6,896 nucleotides of DNA from Candidatus Nitrosopumilus sp. (lineage in GTDB: Archaea; Thermoproteota; Nitrososphaeria; Nitrososphaerales; Nitrosopumilaceae), in assembly GCA_029863665.1 (NCBI GenBank), contig JAOTUX010000055.1:1-6896 (forward strand), written 5' to 3'. Made by a program: the position numbers and the translations under genes. The notes beneath the pieces are model-generated. The model was not told where the DNA came from, did no database searches, and was given only the letters and a program-made list of their open reading frames with translations. Numbering within the stretch: position 1 is the stretch's first letter; each line of letters opens with the position of its first letter. Below, piece after piece: positions 1-4,893 of this stretch.

Positions 1-91
1 TATCGTGTTGGGCCTTAATTCTATCTTGGCCCCCTCCTTGCAATGCAGTATTATTTTTTTTAGTATATCCTTCAATCTTTTCGGAATGCAT
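1..91 (-). CDS. Biotin-dependent acyl-CoA carboxylase, carboxyltransferase (beta) subunit, N-terminal fragment
   Basis: Only the first 30 codons lie in the window; the gene runs off the left edge on the minus strand. The ATG is at 91-89. The peptide starts MHSEKIEGYTKKN and then reads LQGGGQDRIKAQH. This matches the conserved opening of PccB/AccD-type carboxyltransferases, in which a basic helix is followed by a GGG-x-x-RI-x-x-QH segment just before the 'GKLTARERI' region. Such subunits move the carboxyl group from carboxybiotin to acetyl-CoA or propionyl-CoA. In ammonia-oxidising archaea, which lack ordinary long-chain fatty-acid synthesis, the enzyme feeds the 3-hydroxypropionate/4-hydroxybutyrate cycle. 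No Shine-Dalgarno sequence precedes the ATG. A TATA-like element about 30 bases upstream suggests a leader of only a few bases. The family call rests on 30 residues, and the acyl-CoA specificity cannot be told from this fragment. Confidence 0.72.
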   Translation of the reverse strand, partial: MHSEKIEGYTKKNNTALQGGGQDRIKAQHD

Positions 92-117
92 GACAGTTAT
101 CTAAAGTAAAAGGGTTT

Positions 118-130
118 CATATATTAATTT
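118..130 (-). promoter_or_regulatory. Probable TATA box for the carboxyltransferase gene
   Basis: On the minus strand this reads AAATTAATATATG. Its centre (about 123) lies roughly 32 bases before the ATG at 91, which predicts a start site near 97 and a leader of about 6 bases. No ribosome-binding site is visible. The region is very AT-rich, so other placements are possible. Confidence 0.4.
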
Positions 131-151
131 AGTTAGATGTACTATATTACC

Positions 152-169
152 AAATTTTTATAAAAATTT
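152..169. repeat. Perfect 18-bp AT palindrome, possible transcription terminator of the rfcL operon
   Basis: AAATTTTTATAAAAATTT equals its own reverse complement and contains a T5 run on both strands. It lies about 25 bases after the stop codon of the cysteine-rich gene (195) and upstream of the carboxyltransferase promoter. Archaeal RNA polymerase stops at U-rich tracts, so this is a plausible end of the minus-strand rfcL operon. A chance origin in such AT-rich DNA is also possible. A 12-base direct repeat, AAATTTAAGAAT, occurs at 164-175 and again at 191-202. Confidence 0.35.
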
Positions 170-194
170 AAGAATTATTATTCATTTTAGAAAT

Positions 195-506
195 TTAAGA
201 ATCAAGAATAGGAAACTGTTTTTTTATTGATTTTTGGTAAGAATTAAAGGAGTCTGGTTCCTCACCACATTTCTTACATATACATAATTGGGATACATTT
301 TGGATATCACAATTTTCTTGAAACTCACATTGAAGACAACCAGCAGGGGCCCCACAGACAACGCATTGTAATTCATTTGTTTGAGCACATTTTTCATGCT
401 TTACACCTAATCCTTTTGCCCACAATCCAATTTCGTTGATTTTAATTTTTTCATTACAGATTATGCATGTACCTGGAAATTTCATAGGAATTTTTCTCCA
501 ACTCAT
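195..506 (-). CDS. Cysteine-rich, probably zinc-binding protein of unknown function, downstream of rfcL
   Basis: This is a 103-residue soluble protein with eleven cysteines and one nearby histidine in a patterned array. The first module is C14-x2-C17 ... H37-x2-C40, with a GLWAKGLGVKHEKC segment typical of a small treble-clef zinc site. The second is C48-x2-C51-x5-C57-x2-C60-x5-C66-x8-C75-x-C77-x2-C80, enough for two further metal sites, possibly cross-braced zinc or an Fe-S cluster. The last 20 residues are polar and basic. I do not recognise a named family. Its ATG (506-504) overlaps the rfcL stop codon in an ATGA, so translation is probably coupled to rfcL. GGAG lies 14 bases upstream. An internal ATG at codon 8 (485-483) has its own GGAG 10 bases before it and is an alternative start. 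The gene is last in the operon. A nucleic-acid role is inferred from context only. Confidence 0.75.
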   Translation of the reverse strand: MSWRKIPMKFPGTCIICNEKIKINEIGLWAKGLGVKHEKCAQTNELQCVVCGAPAGCLQCEFQENCDIQNVSQLCICKKCGEEPDSFNSYQKSIKKQFPILDS

Positions 507-1654
507 GATATTAATTCCAACTCCTTTTCAACAACAGTATCAAAAGTTTCGTCTAATTCCAAAGTTTGATTTTTAATACAAAACAAAATAAAAGGAAAAT
601 AAAATGTTGCAAATGTGCTAGAAGATGTATGTAATTTTTTTGCCATAATAGATGATAATAATTTAATTTTTGCGCCATCCCAACGAATTCTATTAAGTAA
701 AGGCCATGAAAGATTGTATTGTGCATATCTAATTCGATCATCGTTTTCATATAATTTAATCAAAACATCATTTAGATAACGTAAAAGTCTCCAATTCTGA
801 GTTTTCATAATCTTGCCATAAAGAATATCAGCATTAGAAATAACTTCTAAATATTTTGCAAGTGTAGGATTATCAAGATTACTTGTTATAATACTTGAAT
901 AAAACGTATTGATTTTTTGTCTAGGATCAATTTGTATAGAATACAAAACACTTCTGGCTTCTTCAATAGAATTTGCTTTAAAGAATGCATTAATTCCATC
1001 TTCAATGTTAATACTTTCAAAAGATGTTTCAGTTTGTGGATTAAATCCAGTTACTAATGATTGAGCAAGATTAATCATGGAGCGAATATCTCCACGGGAT
1101 TTGTCAATGACTTTGATCAAAGAGCCAGGACTTAGTTTTGCATTCTCTTTTTTCAAAATATTTTCAAGATGTATTCGTAAAAGTCGTGGAGGAATTCTTT
1201 TAAAAGAAATTATTTTGACAGTTTTTTTGATACTTTTCATTTTTTCTGAAGTGTCATCATTTGCAGCAAGGATAATTGGTACTGTAGGCTCCTTTAAAAT
1301 ATCTACAAGTGCTGCAACGCCACCATAATCCCCACGACCATGAATTCCATCTACCTCATCTACAAAGATCATTGGAATTCCTAAAACGCTTACATTTCCT
1401 AAAACAGGTGTAAGAATTTCATTAATTCTTGCTTTACTTCTAACATCGCTTGCATTTAGCCCAATCATATCATATCCAAATTTTTTGGCCACAAGATATG
1501 CCATAGTAGTTTTTCCAATACCAGGAGGTCCAACTAGAAGTAGAGGTTTTGTTCCTTTTTTCCATTTTGCAAACCACTCCATTATAGCAACACGAGATTC
1601 TTCATTTCCTATCATATCAGAAATAATCTGAGGTCGATATTTTTCAGACCACAT
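503..1654 (-). CDS. rfcL: Replication factor C large subunit (clamp-loader ATPase)
   Basis: RfcL joins the small subunits to load the PCNA sliding clamp on primer-template junctions, using ATP. From the ATG at 1654 the protein has 383 residues. It begins MWSEKYRP, the RFC-box opening. Walker A is GPPGIGKT (42-49), Walker B is IFVDEVD with D99-E100, sensor 1 is AAN at about 130-132, and the sensor 2 arginine is in GDIRSMIN (R191). The rest is the helical lid and collar. A GTG at 1666 could add four residues (M-I-K-L). I prefer the ATG because GTGAT, complementary to the 16S 3' end, sits 7 bases upstream and family members start at this point. The C-terminus (…VVEKELELIS) shows no Q-x-x-L-x-x-F-F PCNA-binding box and no long charged tail, so the protein is short for the family. 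It lies second in a three-gene operon. Confidence 0.95.
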   Translation of the reverse strand: MWSEKYRPQIISDMIGNEESRVAIMEWFAKWKKGTKPLLLVGPPGIGKTTMAYLVAKKFGYDMIGLNASDVRSKARINEILTPVLGNVSVLGIPMIFVDEVDGIHGRGDYGGVAALVDILKEPTVPIILAANDDTSEKMKSIKKTVKIISFKRIPPRLLRIHLENILKKENAKLSPGSLIKVIDKSRGDIRSMINLAQSLVTGFNPQTETSFESINIEDGINAFFKANSIEEARSVLYSIQIDPRQKINTFYSSIITSNLDNPTLAKYLEVISNADILYGKIMKTQNWRLLRYLNDVLIKLYENDDRIRYAQYNLSWPLLNRIRWDGAKIKLLSSIMAKKLHTSSSTFATFYFPFILFCIKNQTLELDETFDTVVEKELELIS

Positions 1655-1661
1655 CAATTTT

Positions 1662-1666
1662 ATCAC
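1662..1666 (-). promoter_or_regulatory. Ribosome-binding site of rfcL, overlapping the preceding stop codon
   Basis: The minus strand reads AAGTGATAAAATTGATG. GTGAT pairs with the archaeal anti-Shine-Dalgarno (GATCACCTCC) and is 7 bases from the ATG at 1654. The same bases contain the TGA stop of the upstream gene (1665-1663), so ending of one gene and initiation of the next are physically linked. Confidence 0.6.
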
Positions 1667-2778
1667 TTTGGAAGTTTAGATTCAAATTCCGACCATTTAT
1701 TGGCTTTTTGTAATTGATTGTACCAATATTGGTTATAGTGATCTACAGTCAAGAACAGAAATTCTAAAAATTCTTTATGAGAAAATTCATCGGGTAGTAA
1801 TTCAAGTGCGAGACGAGCATCCTGTAAATATAGATTACTTTTTTCTAAAGTTATTTCAAATCCTTTTTTGACATCATTTGCTAATAATGAATAATAAAGA
1901 GGCCAAGAAGGAATTTTTACAAATCCATTTTTAATTGAATCTTCAATTTCATTACCACATCCTACACCTTCAGCAGCTCTTGCCATTCCTAAGTAGAAAA
2001 TTTCACCCAAAGGTCGTTCTGCTAAAGCCATGTTTCTACCAGCAGTGCCCATAACTGCACGATATTTTTTGTAAGATAGAGTCATTTCTTCTTCTATAAT
2101 TTTAGTTGGTTTAGATTTTAATTTCTCATCAAGGTATTGACCCACTCTTGCATCTTTGAATCCATCTTCAAATTCTTTGAGAACTTGCTCACCGCCTTTT
2201 GAAATTTTGTCACGAGCTAGCTTCAATATGTATGGATTCATTAGTTTGTAGTCATCAAGAAATTCTAAGTCTTCATCTTTGTCTACAATTCTATCCATTG
2301 GTTCACTAAGATCAATTGCTAAAATATGTCCCTCAACCATATCCTGTCGTAATTGAGGATCATTTCGTTCAGCATATTCTGCGGCACCATCAAATAATGC
2401 ATTAAATACAGGGAAAGTCATCTTTACAAAATTTGAATTCAAAATTCTAAGTACTCTATCTTTTAGTATATCTGGCTGTTCTAATTTTGATTTTATAGGC
2501 TCAATTTCAGATGCGTTGAGGATAATTTCGGTGGAACCAACTTCATTACCAAATGCTTGTTGTGTAGAATTTGGATTAGGATCAGATTTTATTTCATTAA
2601 GAAGGCCTTTTGCAAATCTTTCTGCAAAATTTGGAAATTCATTTTCTGTTTCTTCTTTATACTTGTTAAATAATTTGTAACCTTTTGATTTGAACAAACC
2701 TTGTTTCATTATTTGTTTTCCAGGTTTTGTGCTCATCAAAGCCTCTTTACTTACTACAGATTGATCTTTACCACTCAC
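1663..2778 (-). CDS. Uncharacterised 371-aa helical protein, first gene of the rfcL operon
   Basis: I do not recognise a family. The protein has 371 residues with no signal peptide or membrane segment. It is rich in acidic and lysine residues and is predicted by eye to be almost wholly alpha-helical. The first 40 residues are basic and polar (GKQIMKQGLFKSKGYK), followed by a linker near 60-75 rich in N, P and S. A large helical part then includes EMTLSYKKYRAVMGTAGRN and an ARAAEGVGCGNEIED segment with the only cysteine. The C-terminus is rich in aromatic residues (DHYNQYWYNQ). The GTG at 2778 is chosen because a TATA box lies about 25 bases upstream, giving a leaderless message. An ATG at 2736 (codon 15) is the alternative. 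Its stop codon overlaps the rfcL ribosome-binding site. Co-transcription with a clamp-loader gene hints at DNA replication or repair, but that is context only. Confidence 0.82.
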   Translation of the reverse strand: MSGKDQSVVSKEALMSTKPGKQIMKQGLFKSKGYKLFNKYKEETENEFPNFAERFAKGLLNEIKSDPNPNSTQQAFGNEVGSTEIILNASEIEPIKSKLEQPDILKDRVLRILNSNFVKMTFPVFNALFDGAAEYAERNDPQLRQDMVEGHILAIDLSEPMDRIVDKDEDLEFLDDYKLMNPYILKLARDKISKGGEQVLKEFEDGFKDARVGQYLDEKLKSKPTKIIEEEMTLSYKKYRAVMGTAGRNMALAERPLGEIFYLGMARAAEGVGCGNEIEDSIKNGFVKIPSWPLYYSLLANDVKKGFEITLEKSNLYLQDARLALELLPDEFSHKEFLEFLFLTVDHYNQYWYNQLQKANKWSEFESKLPK

Positions 2779-2798
2779 AAACGTAAGCTTCTTTATTG

Positions 2799-2807
2799 TT
2801 ATTTATG
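2799..2807 (-). promoter_or_regulatory. TATA box of the rfcL operon
   Basis: The minus strand reads CATAAATAA, centred 25 bases before the GTG at 2778. That is the normal archaeal TATA-to-start-site distance, so the transcript should begin at or next to the start codon. No Shine-Dalgarno sequence is present between them. Confidence 0.55.
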
Positions 2808-2832
2808 CTTTCAAAACAAATGTTTACTTCAC

Positions 2833-2840
2833 TTAAATTA
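2833..2840 (+). promoter_or_regulatory. Probable TATA box of the IMPase-family gene
   Basis: TTAAATTA is centred about 25 bases before the GTG at 2861, which again predicts a leaderless transcript. Together with the opposing TATA box at 2799-2807 it makes a compact divergent promoter region of about 82 bases. Confidence 0.45.
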
Positions 2841-2860
2841 CGAAATGTAAAATATTGATT

Positions 2861-3661
2861 GTGGAAGTTATAGAAATTCTTCGTAAAGCTTCAAATAAAA
2901 TTTATGAAAATGTAAAAGATCTTGCAGGGACAGAACATGCTGCAGGAGATTTTGGACGGGGTGCAGGAGGAGACATTTCACGAAACATAGACATCATAGC
3001 TGAGAAAACAGTTTTAGATTATCTAAAAGAAATTAATTTTGAATGTGTTGTTTTAGGAGAAGAATGTGGAAGAGTAGAATTATCAAATAATCCTAAAGGA
3101 TATGTAATTATGGATGCAATAGATGGTTCAGCTAATGCAGTACGAGGAGTTCCATTTTTTTGTAGTTCGTTAGCATTTGCAACTGAAAATAAACTTAGTT
3201 CAATTACAGATGGAGTCATTACAAATCTTTCAAATGGAGAGATGTATTGGGCTTCAAAAAATAAAGGTGCATTTTTTGATGAAGAGCAAATTAAAGTTCA
3301 GAGCAGAGATCCAATTTACAAAATAGTCGGCATTAACACATCAGGTGCAACTACAGACTTGATGAAACGATTGTGTCCAATATTTGAAAATCATAACCAT
3401 ACAAGACATTTTGGTGCAAATGCTCTAGAAATGGCATTATTTGCAAGAGGATTGATGGATGTTTTTATTGATTTCAGAGATAAAATTAGAATACAGGATA
3501 TTGCAGCAGGATATCTAATTGTAAAAGAAGCAGGAGGATTACTATTAGATGCAGATTTGAATTCACTTGATGCAGATCTTAGTTATGAGACAAGAGTTTC
3601 TTTTATAGCAGCATCAAGTCAGAAAATGCTTGATGAAATAATGGGACAAATTAACCAATAA
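2861..3661 (+). CDS. Inositol-1-monophosphatase / fructose-1,6-bisphosphatase family phosphatase
   Basis: This is a Mg2+-dependent sugar-phosphate phosphatase of the IMPase/FBPase superfamily, 266 residues and the usual size. Metal and substrate motifs are in order: GAGGDISRNID (D38), the LGEE pair (E67, E68), MDAIDGSANAVRGVPFF (D85, D88, with G89-S90), and QDIAAGYLIVKEAGG (D213). The second motif has alanine where many members have proline (DPIDG), and the last has Q-D rather than W-D. The metal-binding carboxylates are all kept, so it should be active. Archaeal members often hydrolyse both inositol 1-phosphate and fructose 1,6-bisphosphate. Inositol for archaeal phospholipid head groups and gluconeogenesis are both possible roles. 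The GTG at 2861 fits the TATA spacing; a TTG at 2855 would add two residues. The gene appears monocistronic, followed by a T-rich stem-loop. Confidence 0.9.
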   Translation: MEVIEILRKASNKIYENVKDLAGTEHAAGDFGRGAGGDISRNIDIIAEKTVLDYLKEINFECVVLGEECGRVELSNNPKGYVIMDAIDGSANAVRGVPFFCSSLAFATENKLSSITDGVITNLSNGEMYWASKNKGAFFDEEQIKVQSRDPIYKIVGINTSGATTDLMKRLCPIFENHNHTRHFGANALEMALFARGLMDVFIDFRDKIRIQDIAAGYLIVKEAGGLLLDADLNSLDADLSYETRVSFIAASSQKMLDEIMGQINQ

Positions 3662-3688
3662 ATTAATCCAAAAATAGAGGCATTACGA

Positions 3689-3723
3689 TCGATTTTATAC
3701 TTTAGAACATAATCGAATTTTTT
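3689..3723 (+). terminator. Possible terminator after the IMPase-family gene
   Basis: TCGATT (3689-3694) and AATCGA (3711-3716) can form a 6-bp stem with a 16-base loop. The stem is followed at once by a T6 run at 3718-3723. The stem is weak and the loop long, so the U-tract may be what matters. Confidence 0.4.
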
Positions 3724-3742
3724 AAAAAAATTGTAACAGAAA

Positions 3743-3750
3743 AATTTTTA
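3743..3750 (+). promoter_or_regulatory. Probable TATA box of the ferredoxin-NADP reductase-type gene
   Basis: AATTTTTA is centred about 30 bases before the ATG at 3777, giving a predicted leader of only a few bases. No Shine-Dalgarno sequence is visible. The run TTTTTTAAAAAAA around 3718-3730 is an alternative TATA element with a leader of about 26 bases. Confidence 0.4.
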
Positions 3751-3776
3751 TCCAAAGCTACAAGAATGCCTCTTGT

Positions 3777-4619
3777 ATGGTAACTGAAACCAAAGCAAAG
3801 GTAACATATATGGAATTATTGAAAGAAGATCTAGTAATTATACGATTAGTCCCAGAAAATGGAATGCCAGAATATAAGACAGGTCAATTTCTAACAATTG
3901 GGGTTCCAATACCATCAGAAAAAAAAGTTGTTAGAAGAGCATATTCAATTGCATCTCATGCAGAGAATAGGGATTATTTTGAATTTGTAATTAGATGGGT
4001 AAGAAAGCCACTTCCGGGCAGAGTTACAACTGAATTATTTTATGCAAATGTGGGTGATGAGGTATCTCTTGGTGATCCGACAGGAGCAGCATTGCAAATT
4101 AGTGATAAATTACCTAATGGAGAAAAAGACAATAGAAGAGTTATTTGTGTAGGTGGTGGAACAGGACTAGCGCCATTTATAGCATTTGCAAAACATTTCC
4201 ATGATACAAATGATAAAAGAGAAATAATTGTTTTGCATGGAGCAAGTTACGTTGATGAATTAAGCTATAAACGACTTTTAACAGATTTAGAAAATGAGAG
4301 TGAGAAAAGGGGAAGAGATCAATGGAACTTTAGATATAGAGCAGCCATCAGCAGACCAAAAGAATTCTTCAACAGATCCTGGGCAGGTCATGTAGGCAGA
4401 GTAGAATCATTTTTCAAACCTGATAAAAAAACAGGATTATCCCCAGTGGAAGAAATGGTAGGAGAGGAATTGAATCCAAACAATGCAATTATCTACATTT
4501 GTGGATATCAGGGTACTATAGATGGAGTAATAGGATATCTAGGTCCAAAGGGATTCGTTACTGAACATGAAAAGAAACCAGATGGAAGCTTTGGGATAAA
4601 GTTTGAATCTTACGGATAG
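3777..4619 (+). CDS. Ferredoxin-NADP(+) reductase-type FAD/NAD(P)H oxidoreductase
   Basis: This is a soluble FAD enzyme of the FNR superfamily, expected to pass electrons between NAD(P)H and a ferredoxin or flavodoxin. The 280-residue length suits the single-subunit FNR/Fpr type. The N-terminal FAD barrel carries R54-A-Y56-S57-I-A-S, the R-x-Y-S/T flavin motif, and a PGRVTTELF segment (80-88) for the FAD phosphates. The nucleotide-binding half has V-GGGTGLAPF (126-134), HGAS (154-157) and I-CGYQG (241-246), which corresponds to the conserved C-G-x-x-x motif near the flavin. The GHVGRVESFF region also fits bacterial-type FNRs. There is no fused ferredoxin or 2Fe-2S domain. The C-terminus ends near a tyrosine (Y279), which might stack on the flavin. 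NADPH versus NADH preference cannot be read from the sequence. The gene has its own promoter and appears monocistronic. Confidence 0.9.
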   Translation: MVTETKAKVTYMELLKEDLVIIRLVPENGMPEYKTGQFLTIGVPIPSEKKVVRRAYSIASHAENRDYFEFVIRWVRKPLPGRVTTELFYANVGDEVSLGDPTGAALQISDKLPNGEKDNRRVICVGGGTGLAPFIAFAKHFHDTNDKREIIVLHGASYVDELSYKRLLTDLENESEKRGRDQWNFRYRAAISRPKEFFNRSWAGHVGRVESFFKPDKKTGLSPVEEMVGEELNPNNAIIYICGYQGTIDGVIGYLGPKGFVTEHEKKPDGSFGIKFESYG

Positions 4620-4620
4620 A

Positions 4621-4634
4621 AATATTTTTGTAAA
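4621..4634 (+). terminator. T-tract after the ferredoxin-NADP reductase-type gene
   Basis: AATATTTTTGTAAA directly follows the stop codon and contains a T5 run that could serve as an archaeal U-tract terminator. No strong stem precedes it. Confidence 0.25.
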
Positions 4635-4680
4635 ATAAGTCGATATTATCGTAAAGAAGAACATTTATCATTAATTAATT

Positions 4681-4692
4681 TCCACCTGTGGA
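4681..4692. promoter_or_regulatory. Candidate operator/activator site: TCCAC-CT-GTGGA dyad next to the TATA box
   Basis: The 12 bases TCCACCTGTGGA form a perfect 5-bp inverted repeat with a 2-base spacer. They are GC-rich within very AT-rich surroundings. The dyad abuts the TATA-like element of the DUF1059 gene and so covers the BRE position where TFB binds. A bound regulator could block or recruit the initiation complex. No known regulator motif is recognised. Confidence 0.45.
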
Positions 4693-4702
4693 TTTTTATA
4701 AC
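4693..4702 (+). promoter_or_regulatory. TATA box of the DUF1059 gene
   Basis: TTTTTATAAC is centred about 25 bases before the ATG at 4723, so the message is probably leaderless. No Shine-Dalgarno sequence is present before the ATG. Confidence 0.5.
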
Positions 4703-4722
4703 GATAATTTTTTCATCAAAGT

Positions 4723-4890
4723 ATGGCAAAGCTCAAGTGCATGGATTATGGGTTTGAATGTGATTTTATAGTAGAAGGTGAAATAGAACAAGTAATAGAG
4801 GATTTCAGAAAGCATACTGATGAAGAACATGGAATAGACTATTCCAAAGAAGCCATAATGCAATTTCTCTTAAGAAAACAAGGGCTATAG
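4723..4890 (+). CDS. DUF1059 family small metal-binding protein (55 aa)
   Basis: A short gene reads MAKLKCMDYGFECDFIVEGE and ends in a helix closing LLRKQGL, then TAG. The pattern C6-x6-C13 near the N-terminus, an I-V-x-G-E-x-E-x-V region, then H31-x4-H36 is the signature of DUF1059 (predicted small metal-binding proteins found in archaea and bacteria). Two cysteines and two histidines could bind one zinc ion. The predicted fold is a short beta hairpin followed by two helices. The cellular role of the family is unknown to me. The gene has its own promoter with a leaderless ATG, preceded by an inverted repeat that may be an operator. Its stop codon is only three bases from the stop of the convergent GluTR-like gene. 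Confidence 0.85.
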   Translation: MAKLKCMDYGFECDFIVEGEIEQVIEDFRKHTDEEHGIDYSKEAIMQFLLRKQGL

Positions 4891-4893
4891 GAA

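Noticed and set aside
164..202. 12-base direct repeat AAATTTAAGAAT, two copies 27 bases apart
   Set aside because: The surrounding DNA is almost only A and T, so such a repeat can arise by chance; no attachment site or mobile element is nearby.
553..1328. Extra open frames within rfcL (553-750 minus, 1077-1328 plus)
   Set aside because: They lie inside a well-supported conserved gene, in other frames, with no recognisable protein features.
3019..3219. Minus-strand open frame inside the IMPase-family gene
   Set aside because: It is the antisense shadow of the conserved metal-binding motifs and lacks initiation signals.
3766..3783. Five-codon upstream ORF (M-P-L-V-W-stop) overlapping the start of the FNR-type gene
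   Set aside because: The best TATA box predicts a transcript beginning near 3773, after this ATG, and the short frame has no ribosome-binding site.
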